A stretch of DNA of 64,000 bases from Nemophila menziesii. Its lineage: Eukaryota > Streptophyta > Magnoliopsida > Boraginales > Hydrophyllaceae. The stretch covers positions 22,563,211-22,627,210 of the forward strand of contig JARWIR010000018.1 of the NCBI GenBank assembly GCA_029959085.1, given 5' to 3'. Below are positions 1-11,694 of this stretch, in pieces. Positions within the stretch are counted from its first letter, which is position 1, and each line of letters starts with the position of its first letter. The notes under the pieces were generated by a model that saw nothing but the letters and a program-made list of their open reading frames with translations, made no database searches and was not told the DNA's origin. The position numbers and the translations under genes are program-made.

Positions 1-1130
1 CGTGTTATCGCAAAAAAGGTTCGTGCCAAACCATCTATTAGGTTAAGAGAAATTCAGTCACTTATAAAGGAGTGTTACGACTTTGAAGTTTCATATGAAA
101 TATCTTGGTATACCATTAACAAGGCAAATTACCAATTATGCGGTGATATTGAATCTTCTTTCAATCATTTACAAAGTTATTTTGAGAAGCTTAAAGCTCT
201 TGACCCATATACCGTCTTTTTAGTTGAGTGTGACCTTGTTACTCGTGTAAGCTCTCATAGTTTTTTCTCGTTTGCTAGATGCATAACTGGTTATCATTCA
301 TATCATGCAATGTTATTTCATGATGCTACTTTTCTGAAATCCAAATATAAAGAATCGTTATTGGGTTCTACTACGAAAGACAGTGAGCAATGATAATGGT
401 TTTGCTTACAATACTCAATATTCTTTATTATTCAGTTTATGCAGTATTTATTTTTTAATTTAGTTTACACTTAGTTTTGTACATGGTGTGACAGGTTTAT
501 TCCATGTTGCATCTGGTGTAATTCCCGGTGAAACATAGAGTTGGACTACTATTATGCAATTCTTGAGGCCTCTTGTTAGTGGTCATCCGCTTATGTTCAT
601 CTTTGGTCGCCATGAGGGACTCTTAAACTCTGTCAAAACTGTCTTTCCGGATGATAGCCATAGTTCTTGTTTGAAACACATCGAGAAAAATCTACGGATT
701 ACAATGAAGGGTACACCATAATTCCGTGATCGCATGTTACATCTTATGAACGTTGTTGCACACGCTCCTACTACTTTGACTACTATATGGCTGCTTGTCT
801 TCTAGAAGGACAAAAAAAACCTTCACGATTTCCTAGAGTACCTTACCTAAATTGAACTAAGAAAATTCACATTTCCCTGGTAGACAATATGGTAAAACGA
901 AGTCAAATGCAGTGTAATCGTTCATTTAATGGATATTAGAGTAAAGGAGTCTTTCCGTTTCGCAACTCGTTGATGCAATGCCTTTAAGTTGATTCATTGG
1001 TTTCATGATCGTGCATTAAAGTCTTCAAAATGGACCACATCCTATGCCCTACGAATATGGTACTTTAACATATCAACATTTGTCTTAGTTGTACATGCGT
1101 TGTAAAACAGTCCACTATGTCTCTTTTTTA
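1..1130 (+). pseudogene. Mutator-like (MULE) transposase remnant, 5' end outside window
   Basis: Frame 1 is open from base 1 to a TGA at 391 and reads like the N-terminal and DDE-proximal part of a plant MuDR transposase: a helical stretch (SIRLREIQSLIKECYDF), then FARCITGYHSYHA, FHDATFLKSKY and LLGSTT, matching the family pattern of I-x-G followed by a DGTxLKxKYxG-type strand. After an intron-like or inserted gap the homology resumes near 495-760 with SWTTIMQFLRPL, FGRHEGLLNSV and VFPDDSHSSCLKHIEKNL. These correspond to the family's SWxWFL, D-R-x-x-G-L and H-C-x-x-H-I-x-x-N segments. Stops and frameshifts break it throughout, so it is not functional. A CTCRG stretch near 1470 may be a trace of the SWIM zinc finger. 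The start lies outside the window. Confidence 0.8.
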
Positions 1131-2039
1131 TGTTGGTTCAAACCCGGATATGGTTATAGATATTGCATCTTGTACATTTTCTTGTTATTCATAGCAAGAG
1201 TTGGGTTTCCCGTCTAGCACGCGCTGTGTGCGTTATCAACTGCTGGTGTGGTTAATCCCTTTGACTACCAATCAACACATATCGTTTAATAAACACTCAA
1301 TCTAGTTCCATTCACTACGAATATTTCTTGTGACGGAATAACTTCTTGATTATAGTTTCTCTCATCTATTTAATTGTTGCTGGTTTGTATGAGTAGTTTG
1401 CCAAGCAATCAATTCTATAATAGTACTCTTCCCACAAAATAACAAGGACTCCACAATCTATATTCCCATGTACTTGTCGGGGTGAAAGTTTGTGTGTTTA
1501 GATGTATGAAACTTGAGGATTTGGATATTATACTTTCAAGACATTGTTGACCACACAATCTATGTACATTTGTGCAACTGCATATGTTTTCTGACCAATA
1601 GAGTTTTTGCCTTTTGGGGTTATAGAGTTTTTATTATAGAAATAAAACTAGACTGCAATGACTACCACTAGTATCGTCTTATACATAAACAGGCAGGAGT
1701 GTGTAATCATAATGCTTATTGTTTCTTCTGAAGGGTTCAGTTGTGAATATTCTTATTGGTTCTGCTAAGTAGTTTTCAATGTAGCGATGTGAAAATTTGC
1801 AATCAAAGTTAGAATCTTTTTACTATTATTATATTAATCAGTCTTTTTTTTGAAAGATACTGAGTTCCTTACCAAGAAGGCTCCTAATTGGAAGATGATT
1901 GTGTATTTTTCACTACTCTTTTTGATCATGTACTCCTCATCTAACATCACAAGAATAACATTGATAACCTGTAATTATAGAATACTTATTACACATGAAA
2001 TAATAAATACAATTCACATGTGGTTTAAATTACTTAGTA
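1131..2039. other. Decayed MULE interior, no intact gene
   Basis: AT-rich sequence downstream of the transposase remnant. I see no open frame longer than about 65 codons and no motif beyond the possible zinc-finger trace near 1470. It is probably the decayed C-terminal part and 3' flank of the transposase gene. Confidence 0.4.
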
Positions 2040-2190
2040 CATTTTAGGCCTTTATACCATGTCTTTTACAGAGTATTGTATATATACTCTATACTTTTTA
2101 CTGATTATGGTTTACATACTCACTAATTTACTGAGTATGTGTTACATACTCAGTAATTTTACTAAATATGGGATACATACTCAAGATTCC
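2040..2190. repeat. Cluster of TACTGAGTAT / ATACTCAGTA motifs
   Basis: Several copies of a TGAGTAT core occur in both orientations within about 150 bp (for example ctgattatgg, tactgagtat, tacatactca, gggatacatactc). The same kind of motif recurs at 6230-6720, and as GAGTACTC at 39396-39549 and 61712-61935. Sub-terminal arrays of short motifs are common in MULEs. Function here is unknown. Confidence 0.5.
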
Positions 2191-2359
2191 TGCCATGTAT
2201 ATTTCCTTTTTTTACAAATTCTATTTGCATAGTTCTAATTTTTATTTTCACCTCCAATCCTATGTCTCCCTTGTGTGCAATGTTTAAATTTTTTATTCTG
2301 AATGTCATAATCTTGCTTTTTACCCATATGATCTGCTTTAGCTTTAAGTCGTTCATTTT

Positions 2360-3963
2360 GTTCAACCATTCATGATCTTACTTATCTGCAACAATTTTTC
2401 TATGCCATTTCCTTTTATCATTCTCTTCTTGGTTAACCGGTTCTTTAACCTTTTTTATATCTTGATTTCTGGTTTAATGTCCCCCTAATATGATTTATGT
2501 AACAAATCAAGTCCCAGTGCATTTGTTTCAATATTAGCTGACTCTACCGGTTTAGTGGTTGTAGTTGTATCTCTTTTCTCATTATTCCTAACTTCTTGTA
2601 TCACTTGCTTCCTTTTTTGGGTTCTGACTAGAGGTTCTTCTACAAAATTGGACTCCGTCCCTTTAACCGGTAATGCATCCCTTTTATTTATCTTCACATT
2701 TCTGGGAATCGATCTTGGAGTTGCAATACGGTGATTATTTTATCAACTCATTTTTTGCTTCTTACTTCCACCCTCTGAGCTTTAGGTTTGTTTATCATAT
2801 CATCACATGTACACTTGTAAAGTATCCAGATTAGACACTATTTTCTGTGTTAGAACTCCCCCTTCTTCTAGATCATTTGGTTCATGACTTTCTCCATCTT
2901 TGCCCGTACTTACCAATCTTGCTATCTCTCTAAGGCTTTTGTTTTCCTCTTCAAGTTTCTTAGAATCACCCATAATTTGATCGTAATGCTTGTTCATTCT
3001 CTCCATTTCTTTCTTCTCTTGATTAACTCAATCTCAAATGACTTTATTTCTGCTTCTGGACTTTGTTTGTCACTAGTCATGGTTTTTATCGTATCTTCTT
3101 GTGCATGACTCCTCAAATCTGCTTCTTTCAAACCGTTAATTTCCAATTATAGATTTTTACTCGGATGTTTTGCCTTGAGTTGTATCTCTTCATTCTTCCT
3201 CTTTAAAATTGGACTTGGGATGTACCAGACCGCCTTGTTTTCTTTGCCAATATTTGTAATCATCTCGATATATCCAAGGTTAGCCTCTGTTAATCTCTTA
3301 TTTTCCATTAACAAGTTTTGTTATTTTCGTTGGTTGCTTCATAGATTCCCTCTCACAATTTACACACTAATGTATCCTTTGATCCCTTGCCCATCTCGTT
3401 GACTCGTTCGTATCTTTATCTCATCGGTATCTCATCATGAACCATGTTATTATTATCCCGAACATTTTCATTGGTTCCATCCTTCTATATATCGCGCAAT
3501 TTCTGCTTCAAGGATGCTTCTTTCTCACAAGCAAGTCCTTCTTCATCGTTTGAGTCCAACACAATCTCTTGAGGTATCCTATTGAAATTCTCGTAATATT
3601 CACCTCCTTTGGGTGTATCATCTTTTAATGAGTCATCCACAGTCATCTCTTATGCATATCTCAAATCATTGATGTTCACGACTGACACTCCTTCATTTGA
3701 TTCATGCATTAACTCATCACTATATCTACATGGAACTCTGTCCACAACTATATACTCTGATTGCAGTTTGGCCATCTCTTCTGTTATCATATTCTCGTTA
3801 TTCACCACCTCCTTCCCCTGTCCATTCTCGTTTATTTCTTCATTCACCAACTACTCATCATTGTTTACATCACCTCCATCCTCCAAACCTTCATCCAGTC
3901 TGACTTGTAAACCGTTATCACCATTCACATTTTCCATATTTTCTTATTTGACATTCCCCTATT
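2360..3963 (-). pseudogene. MULE-associated coiled-coil ORF, decayed
   Basis: Read on the minus strand from about 3960 to 2480, this gives a chain of Asp/Glu/Lys/Asn-rich peptides broken by stops. Examples are ENGQGKEVVNNENMITEEM near 3800, MGDSKKLEEENKSLREIARL near 2950 and KGTESNFVEEPLVRTQKRKQ near 2640. The heptad-like LEEENKSL part predicts a coiled coil. The composition and the position opposite a MULE transposase fit the long second ORF of Ulp1/DUF1985-type MULEs. I see no protease catalytic motif, so the family assignment is an inference. The solo LTR at 3969-5006 cuts this ORF from its probable N-terminus at 5753. Confidence 0.4.
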
Positions 3964-3968
3964 CTAAG

Positions 3969-5006
3969 TGGTGTCGCCTAAGGTGTGATAAAAAAGTATA
4001 TAAATAAACGCAAATAAACAGCCTAGGCTAGCACGGTTCTGCAAGTATACAGGACGTATGCAAGTTTTAAATAATAAGTAAGATTCGTTCCTTAGAAACT
4101 ATGAAGGTTAGGAAGAACTTATGCAATTATCAAGTGCAAATATTAAAAGCTAGAACAAATAATACACAGAGAAATAAAAGACACATAGATTTTTAGATAG
4201 ATGTCAACCAAAACTAGGGTTCATACATATATGCTAAAACTCAATCTAAATATAATTTAGTTCATACTAATGGAAGAAAAGAAAGAAATTACAAATTCAA
4301 GGGTAGAAGAAGACATAAATTATGAACACAACCTTCTAGACTTCTTTTCTTGTGTTGTAAGCTTCTTCTTGGCTTAAGAGTTTGGCCAAGAATGATTTTC
4401 TTGTGATAAGAGGTTGTATTTATAGTGTATAGGAAGACCTAATTCGTTTCTTGGAGTATAAGGTAGGTTTTTTACTCCAAGCCCAACTCAAATTCGTAGC
4501 CCTAGAATCAAGAAAAGGTAAGATTTTGATGCTTTTTTGTTTTGGCCGTAACTGATTCAATACTTATCCGTTTGACACGTATGAGTGGTCGAAATTCATC
4601 TTCTCAGAAAGATATTTAACTTCGATGTAGACCATTCTTCCAAATTCCTAGCCAATCGTGAGATATAAGCCTTTTTGTGCTCGTAGCTGCTAGAATTCAG
4701 ATTTATTTGGAAACTTTATCTTTTTCCTTTTTCATAATTCTTGTTTTTATCTCCAATTTCCATGTTTATCCTCTTTCATTTAGCTCTTAGAATTAACTTG
4801 GACTCTAATTAATTACCATATATATTTAAAGCTACACACTAAATAAACAAGTAAACCCAATATGCTCTAAAAATTATAAATCATTAATTCAAGACACAAA
4901 ATAGGAAAATGTACTAAATCATGAGAAAATCGACCTATACTCTAATAAATACACCTAAAATGATGTCTCCAAGATATATTAAATCATCACAAATGAGGAG
5001 ACATCA
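3969..5006 (-). mobile_element. Solo LTR, Athila-like Ty3/gypsy
   Basis: A 1,038-bp unit starts TGGTGTCGCC and ends GAGGAGACATCA, flanked on both sides by ctaag (3964-3968 and 5007-5011). That is a perfect 5-bp target duplication. The right end carries ATGATGTCTCC followed by GGAGACATCA, the same terminal arrangement seen in the LTRs of the intact Athila element at 11695-24506 and in the relative at 51377. No internal region is present, so it arose by LTR-LTR recombination. By its ends it lies in the same orientation as the intact element (minus). It interrupts the MULE accessory ORF. Confidence 0.85.
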
Positions 5007-5404
5007 CTAAGGCTGATACATATTAACCTTGTTTCAACCCTTCATTTACTAACAAAACCCAATCATTTGATGCTTCTGTTGGTTTCTAGCTCCTTTCCCT
5101 TCACATACAAAACGTTCGTATCATAAAATATATTAATGGAATCCATACTCCGTAACATATTAATGGAATTCAGATTTATTTATATTCTAAATACATAATA
5201 ATATAGTACTTAAAGTTGCAAAACCTTTTATTTTCTTTGATCCACTTCGGTAGTCCTATTTCAGGATTATATGTATTGGTTCCGGTTCCCTATTAATCCA
5301 CACTGTTACTTGCTTAAAAAACCACGACTACAATAAAAGAAAGTTTAAAAAGTATATCCTCAGTTCGGTTATTTATTCAAGATATAGTTTACTTACCATT
5401 ATAA

Positions 5405-5753
5405 CAAATAAGAACCTAGTGATAGACTCGATTTTTGTGTATTCACGTATCAAGGCCATCACAGTCAATATGTAAGACGCCCAGTCATAGTTTCTGAAGA
5501 TGTCTAGGTTTTCATATATACGGGCATGCAATTTTCTAACCTAATAGTGCCTTTTTGTGAAACAAAACTTCATAAGAGTGGGAATAGTCAAAAGCTTTGC
5601 AAAATATTCTTGGGACTTAGCAGTTATTTCTCCCCTTATATCTTCCAATATTCTAGTTTGGAATATCGTGGAAGTTATTTGATTGTTCGACCCGGAGCTC
5701 CTTAGATACCTTGGGCTTTGAGCATTCTCGTTCGCCGCTGCCATGGTTGGCAC
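5405..5753 (-). pseudogene. N-terminal part of MULE accessory ORF
   Basis: A minus-strand frame starts at ATG 5753 and runs to a stop at 5541, giving 70 aa with TRILEDIRGEITAKSQEYF and LLTIPTLMKFC. Beyond the stop (about 5490-5405) coding-like sequence continues, with YDWASYILTVMALIREYTKI. Both stretches look like conserved protein rather than noise, and they resemble the N-terminal region of uncharacterised transposon-encoded plant proteins. I cannot assign a domain. Its position upstream (minus strand) of the coiled-coil remnant suggests one original ORF, split by stops and by the solo LTR. Confidence 0.4.
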
Positions 5754-5759
5754 ATCCTA

Positions 5760-6229
5760 AGTACTACATTCAATACCAAGGAAGATCTTTATCTCTTTTT
5801 TTTGTGATTTTTAGTTTTTTCTCCTCTATGATAAAATGTCTAACTTTCCTATCATAATACTCAATTGTTTGTTTAACTACTTGATCAAATTTCTTAAAAT
5901 AGCTATATAAATCTCGTTACGTACATAAACTCATCCATAGTCCGTGGAATGGAGTTTGATGGCACTCAGCGAAGTGTCTAGGCGATAGTCCCGGTGTCTC
6001 CATGATAGCATATAAACCTACCATTGTTGATCGATATTGGACTCCCTTTTGCACATCTGCAAAAGACATAATACAAAACATTGGAGTATATAGTCTTTTA
6101 GTACTTAAAGAAGAGAGTTGTACAAATCAACTAATTAGTGTTATTAATCACTACATATACTTCTATGTAGCCACAAATAACAATCAACAACACATTCAGA
6201 GAATCTGAATCATAGGATTATACTAAGAA
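5760..6229. other. AT-rich, no gene seen
   Basis: Nothing recognisable. It probably lies within the decayed MULE, between the accessory-ORF start and the motif array that follows. Confidence 0.4.
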
Positions 6230-6720
6230 TCATCATTAGTCTTTACTCAATAAACTATTATTGAGTACTACCTCTACAAGACAGATATTTTCACAAATCA
6301 CTGAGTATAACCATGAAAAACACTAATTATCCATGAAATACTTAGTATAATATTCAAATCAACTAAGTATTGTCTATATTCACAAATTACTGAGTATAAC
6401 AAGTCATTAATCATAAATAGCCATAATTTACTTAGTATAAGCAAAAAAACATACCCACTAACAAAAATCATCCATGCCTAACACAAATTACTGAGTATTA
6501 ATCATTACACTAGATAAATCAATATATTAAGTACGAGCAATCTTCGAGTATAGTAAAAAACCACATATTGAGTACTGGAAAAAACTAAAAGAAACATCAA
6601 TGCATAACCCAGTCACTGAGTATTGAGCATTCTGCTACACCAAAAAGCTATTGAGTAGTTCCGAAGCTATTACGCAGTACAGAAAAAAGGCTGAGTACAT
6701 CAATGACTGTCACTACTTAA
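6230..6720. repeat. Array of dispersed TACTGAGTAT motifs
   Basis: About ten copies of an ACTGAGTAT/TTGAGTACT core are spaced roughly 30-60 bp apart, for example near 6255, 6300, 6395, 6490, 6575, 6615 and 6690. It resembles the 2040-2190 cluster, so the two may be sub-terminal repeats of the same MULE. No open frame crosses it. Confidence 0.5.
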
Positions 6721-8247
6721 TAGTTCATGTGGAGTTTTCATTTCTACTTAATAAAACCATAAGAAAAGTCTGTAAATAGCTAATAGCAAGACGCTGATAC
6801 GTTGTTACTTCGGTTTTGTTTAATAATTTCCTATCGAGTTTTACTGAATAACGTGAACTATTTGTACCATTGTTGTTTTATTTTCCCGAGAGAAATGAAG
6901 AGAGAAATTTTGCTTCATTTGCCAGCTTCTTAGAGAGAGAGAGAGAGAGAGATGATATAATGTGAATCGATGAAATGAATTAGTAATCGAGAAGAGAGTG
7001 TGTGTCTGTTTTTGTCCTATATATAACCTAAGGGGTATTTTTGACTCATAAGGTTTCAAAGGCCACTTCAAATAAAAATATATTCATACATTCCTTTTTT
7101 AGACACAAAAATGGTCTCCAAAATCTTATAGGTCATTCATCAAAATCCGATTTAGGCTTGGGTCATTAAATATGTCAATCTGACCTGATAACAAATCGTT
7201 AACTTGTCAAACCGACTAACCGACCTTGTTAGTTTTTTATCCGTAGTTCGATGGGTTTAATGGGCCTTAACATATTATGTATCCTTTTGAAAAATAAGTC
7301 CAAACTCATAAGTCGGTCCGACCATTTTTTTATCCCTACGTCCCAAATCGACCATTTATTTGGACATTTTGTCAAATATATTTATTTTACTTTACTTACA
7401 ATTTACTATAATCTTTATTGATGATAATATCATTATTATAGCATATACCATATAATAATATTCAGTAAATGTAAACCAGTTGGATTAGTTTAACTAAACA
7501 GAGCCATAAATAATATTAGTATATTAAGATTACAAGTATAAATATAATATATTAAAAATAGATAAAATCATAGGAATATAATAAAATAGTAAAAATATTA
7601 GTTAAAAGTATAAATTAGGAATAGATGAAATTAAGAAAAGTTTAAAAGAAAAATATAAATATAGTAAGTATTAAACTTATAAGAACAGTAAATTTATATT
7701 TACAATTAGAAATTAAACTTATAACTAAAGAAACTAAGCAAATTAAAAAATTAAAAATAAAATAAAGGTTAGGCTATTCAGTGAATGTCTAAATGATCAT
7801 CAATTAATTAAGTAAGGGATGTCCAAAAAAAAAAAAAATTAAGTAAGGGATGACTATGAATTTTTTTTTTTTTTTTTGAAAAGAAATGGTAGAAAAAGTT
7901 AGAATAATAAATAATATTAAGGGTCTGTTCAGATGGAAAATTGTGAAAAGAAAGAAAGAGAAATAAAATGAATTTTTTTTTATTGTTTGTATAAATAATT
8001 TTTAAAAAATAAAGTAATTAAATTGATTATAGAAATTATTTACTAACTTCATTTTATAATCATTCCAAATTAGATTTAAATAAAAGAAAATATTTTGATA
8101 AATATTAAAAAACAAAATAACACTAAATCTTTTTGATCAAATTATATCTCATTAGCTTTTATGATAATAAGAGTAAAAAAATACGTTTATATTTTTTTTT
8201 TCATAATTTTTTTCAATTTGAATAATAAATTAAAAAAAATCCTATAC
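6721..8247. other. AT-rich intergenic sequence with a (GA)n tract
   Basis: No gene seen. A short (GA)n microsatellite lies near 6933-6952, and A- or T-runs lie near 7826 and 7861-7877. From 7921 the sequence GGGTCTGTTCAGATGG looks like the end of a hAT-type MITE. The matching opposite end may lie beyond the copia insertion, near 26130. Bases 8243-8247 (tatac) are the left target duplication of that copia element. Confidence 0.4.
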
Positions 8248-8412
8248 TGTTATGAACAGAGAGAATAGAGATTGTATTCAGTATATCAAAGTGTAAGATT
8301 ACATAGTAAAGAGTCCTATTTATAGAGAATATGTAAACCTAACCTTAGTGTTCATGGGCTTGACTACTAGCCCATGGGATGGAATAAATATCCACTAACT
8401 GGGTTTATAACA
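8248..8412 (-). repeat. 3' LTR of the copia element (165 bp)
   Basis: Starts TGTTATGAAC and ends GGGTTTATAACA. It differs from the right LTR at roughly seven bases and lacks a 4-bp aact duplication present there, so the insertion is clearly older than the Athila nested inside it. Confidence 0.88.
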
Positions 8413-8432
8413 CTCCCCCTTGGATATTCAAT
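8413..8432 (-). other. Polypurine tract of the copia element
   Basis: The plus strand reads ctcccccttgg directly against the LTR edge; on the element strand this is a purine run AAGGGGGAG just before TGTTATAAACC. This is the usual plus-strand primer site and fixes the element's orientation as minus. Confidence 0.7.
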
Positions 8433-8439
8433 CCTTAAG

Positions 8440-9010
8440 AATATGTCTCGTTAAAACTTTCTAGAAAAAACCTAGTAGGAAAAAATCTAGTGAAAGAAAA
8501 AGAGTACAATTCTTTATACGCTAACTAAAACTACCTCATTAAAAACCTTTATCAGGAAAATCTATTAGGACAAAAACGTGATGAAGGAAAAGAGTGTAGT
8601 GTGTATTCTTCTCCCCCTGTTGTCAGCCTCTTAAGAAAGATCTTGAATTCCTTGCATGCTAATCTTGTGTATAAATTTCTTGAAAGTAGATGTAGGTAAT
8701 GCCTTTGTAAGTAAATCGTCCAAACTGTCACTTGAGTGAATTTGTTTTACATCTATTTCACTTTTCTTCAAGAGTTCATGTCTAAAGGATAACTTTGGAG
8801 AGATATGCTTGGTTCGATTACCTTTGATGTAGATCCTTTGTCTTGAGCGATGCAAGTAGCATATTGTTGAAAAAACCGATGGGACAAAATCTTAGTAAAG
8901 GAAAAAGAGTACAATATTCTTCAATACACTTATATAAATTGCCTCATTAAAAACCTTGCAAGGAAAACCTAGTGGGAAAAAACCTATGCTAAGGGAAAAA
9001 GAGTGCATTG
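8440..9010 (-). repeat. Imperfect repeats in the copia 3' UTR
   Basis: A unit of about 80 bp recurs at about 8450, 8530, 8870 and 8940, with the sequence CCTCATTAAAAACCTT, then AAAACCTAGTGGGAAAA, then GGAAAAAGAGT. Two copies lie on each side of the RNase H remnant. This kind of repeat is typical of the 3' region of some plant copia lineages. Confidence 0.6.
8631..8855 (-). pseudogene. Copia RNase H, C-terminal remnant
   Basis: A 74-aa minus-strand frame includes IKGNRTKHISPKLSFRHELL, then EIDVKQIHSSDSLDDLLTKALPTSTFKKF. This matches the end of copia Pol, where the RNase H domain finishes with the conserved R-T-K-H-I, V-x-x-I-x-S-x-D-x-x-A-D-x-x-T-K-x-L and F-x-x-x-V/I motifs. The conserved Ala before Asp is Asp here (DDLLTK). 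Only the last part of the polyprotein is present; the rest of pol has been lost or replaced by captured sequence. It lies between the 3' UTR repeats and is intact over its short length. Confidence 0.8.
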
Positions 9011-9019
9011 CGTAAATGT

Positions 9020-10700
9020 ATCCCCCTGATGCAAGTATAATACAATGGTGTATAACTTGAGACATTTAATAGGAGTAATAAATGATACGACATAAATTTG
9101 ATCGACGCTTCATTCATATATAATGATTTAAAATGATCGACATAGGACTTATATGAAGTCTTTTCATAAGGAAATAATAGCAAATAAAAGTGCATCCACC
9201 ACCGGAGACTATATCTCTTTAATAAATATATTACGTGTGCTACAACATATTATCTTATATGGCGACTCCCCCTTGTAGCACATTCGTTTCAAAATTGTGA
9301 AAATTTCACGTCGTACAAGTGAAATTAAAAAAATATTTGCTTTATTTATGTCTTTCTATAGATGGCCAGTCAGTTTATTTAGACATTTTAATTAAAATAA
9401 TCCTCGATTGCATCCATATATTAATAATTATTATGCGTATATATAAATATTCGATCATGATCAATTTTTAGTTAGGTTCTAATAGTTTAAAGTAGTAAAA
9501 TAACTGATTGAGATCTCAATATATAATCAGGTACCTGATACTCAGTAGGAGTATTTTAATTCTCAGTTATATACACTATTTTGACATTTATAAGATGTCA
9601 AAAGTCTCATAATTAACAACTTGCTCATGTTGTTGCTCCTTTATGTTATATTTGGAACCAAATAGATCTATTGCGCTTTAAGCGTACAATAGTATAATTT
9701 TATTAGATAGCTATTCTGAGACATAAATTAAATCAGGAGCATTGATAACTGGTTATTTTGACTTAGTCACTACACCTTTGTAATGTCTTTAATCATTTGA
9801 ATGAGTGTACGATGATTAATATAAATGGTGTATTCTTATATTCCAGTTATATATATTTTTTTTATTCATTCCCTTATCCTTGAGAATATCATATATAACA
9901 TGTTCTCAAAATCCATATTTGTGGAGCAATTGTAATATAAATCGCACAATCAAATATCTTGATGAATATAATTTTTTTCTTTTACCAATAGGGAGTAATA
10001 TAATGAGCAATGGTCATAACAATTCGTCATAGACGATTCTATAAATATATGTGCTAAACTCGTATATATCCCTTGATCTCGTCATGGAAAAATAGACGAT
10101 TAAATATCAAAATGATTTGAGATATAATTTACAATATTAAGTCATAATAACATGAATGAATATATAAAAAAAATTGTATATATTAAGTATATAAAGAAAA
10201 GAGATTAAATAAAAAAATATTATCACGACCATCGAATACCGAACAGTGGTCCAAGTATTTTATTTTCTGTCGAGAAAAATTAATCAATGACACAATATTG
10301 AATTTTACGTAAGATGATGCTTACTTACGTAAAATATTGAGTTTTTTGTTTTCTTTTTGAGGTTTTGAGGTTATAAATTATGATACAATAAATAAAACTA
10401 TACCTTTTCATAAAATCTTAAGTTCGAATGAAATAAAATGTAGCTAATTTAACAAACGATGCTGAATTTGAGACTTACTGTCACTTTTTGGGTTTTTGAG
10501 TTTTTGAATTATGTTGGAATATGAATATAATATCTAAATAATGTACCTCTTTTAATTGCTTAAGCTTTAATGAATAAATTGGTAACTAATTTTAACAAAT
10601 GAAGTGAAATTTTAGTGTTACTGTCACTTAAGTACAGAGATATATAGCTATTTTGTATAACAGATGGATCAATAGTGCAATTAATTACTTAATTTTCGTC
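9020..10700. other. Unassigned AT-rich filler within the copia element
   Basis: No protein-coding similarity recognised. The right portion (from about 10350) precedes an intron acceptor for the ATG2 fragment, so part of it may be an ATG2 intron. A decayed tandem duplication lies at 10355-10632. A second pyrimidine run, gactccccctt, occurs near 9265. Confidence 0.4.
10355..10632 (+). repeat. Two-copy diverged tandem repeat (about 140 bp unit)
   Basis: Two blocks share the order: TTTTGAG then TTATAA/TTATG, an ATAAATA/ATCTAAAT patch, ACCTTTT/ACCTCTTTT, a CTTAAG...GAATGAA segment, TAACTAATTTAACAAA, and finally TTACTGTCACTT. The copies end near 10485 and 10630. It lies in the putative ATG2 intron upstream of the exon at 10706. 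Confidence 0.5.
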
Positions 10701-10705
10701 TCCAG

Positions 10706-11530
10706 TTTGGTGCAAAAGCAGGAGTGATAGTAAAAGAAGGATCAATAGGTTCTTTACTAGTAACAATGCCATGGAAAGAAGATGGGTGCAGAATTGACAT
10801 AAATGAACTTGAAATTGTAATTTCACCTTGCATTAAAAATGTTTCAGAAGTTTCTACTTCTGGTCAACAAGAAAGTCAACCCAATTCAGGAACACACGAT
10901 CACGAAGGGATAAATAATGCTGCAAATGGTAAAATGGTTGCTCACTAGTTTTCACGTGAACATTAAAAAGTTAATTATTGCATTTGATCCATATTTAGAA
11001 GAAGAAAAGAAGTCAACTTTAGTCCTTAGAATTTCATAAATAGAATGTGGAACACGCATAAGTGATGATAAAAGTACATCCGAAAACTTTCTTGGTTTAA
11101 CTTACTTAACAAATTTCGTGAAATTCGAAGGAGCAATTCTGGAATTTCTTCAATTAGACAGTGTTAATAATCAAAATCCATTAAATTCCACTACTCAAAT
11201 AATTACTACCGAAAAAAAAGGATTTTCCGGGAATTTAAAAGTAAGTATACCATGGAAAAACGGATCTTTAGACATTCATAAAGTAGATGCAGAAGCTTAT
11301 ATTGATCCTCTTGAATTTCATGTACAACCTAGTACTATCAAACGATTCATATCTGTATGGGACGTATTTAAGAATATGAATAATATTCCTAACGAAGCAA
11401 ATGAATCTGTGTTCTATAGTGCTTCATCAAAGTACGAAACATATGATAAATCGAATCCGGATTATCAAAATTCGATTTCTGAGCGAATCGAAAAATAAGT
11501 AGCTTCAGATTCACTTTTATCTGAGTCTCA
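10706..11530 (+). pseudogene. ATG2: ATG2 (autophagy lipid-transfer protein) gene fragment
   Basis: After a splice-acceptor-like TCGTCTCCAG the exon reads FGAKAGVIVKEGSIGSLLV, MPWKEDGCRIDINELEIVI, later WLLTSFHVNIKKLIIAFDP, TLVLRIS-stop-IECG, TNFVKFEGAILEFLQLD and LKVSIPWKNGSLDI. This is the N-terminal (Chorein/VPS13-like) region of plant ATG2, which bridges ER and phagophore and moves lipid during autophagosome growth. The family's intact protein is over 1,800 aa; only about 270 codons are here. A frameshift near 10935, a TAA near 11037 and a stop at 11496 make it non-functional. It lies antisense to the copia element carrying it, and the retained intron edge fits capture through an antisense transcript or genomic DNA. 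The ATG2 identity is strong; the capture route is inferred. Confidence 0.85.
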
Positions 11531-11535
11531 TCTTA

Positions 11536-11694
11536 TTACAGCACCCATATCTCAAGAACTTGGTCTTCTGTTGAATAAAAACGATAGACATCATATAAAA
11601 CAATAGAAAGCGAATCATTGAAGACTATGAGTCTATAATCCTTACGTTTATCATTCACTAAAGGATCTAAAATGTAATTAGGAACATGAGTGTG
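11536..11694 (-). pseudogene. F-box gene, 3' part, split by Athila insertion
   Basis: On the minus strand the frame reads THVPNYILDPLVNDKRKDY, then IVFNDSLSIVLYD and LEIWVL, then TAA at 11536. This is the typical end of a plant F-box-associated (FBA) domain, where a variable loop leads to 'L-x-x-F-N-D-x-L-S-L-x-x-Y-D' and 'x-x-I-W-V-M/L'. It is the continuation of the F-box fragment at 24512-25223: joining the two at the gtgtg target duplication leaves the frame uninterrupted. It ends only a few bases from the oppositely oriented ATG2 fragment. Confidence 0.75.

Noticed and set aside
6841..7071. 76-aa minus-strand ORF with SLSLSL
   Set aside because: Built around the (GA)n tract; no protein-like conservation.
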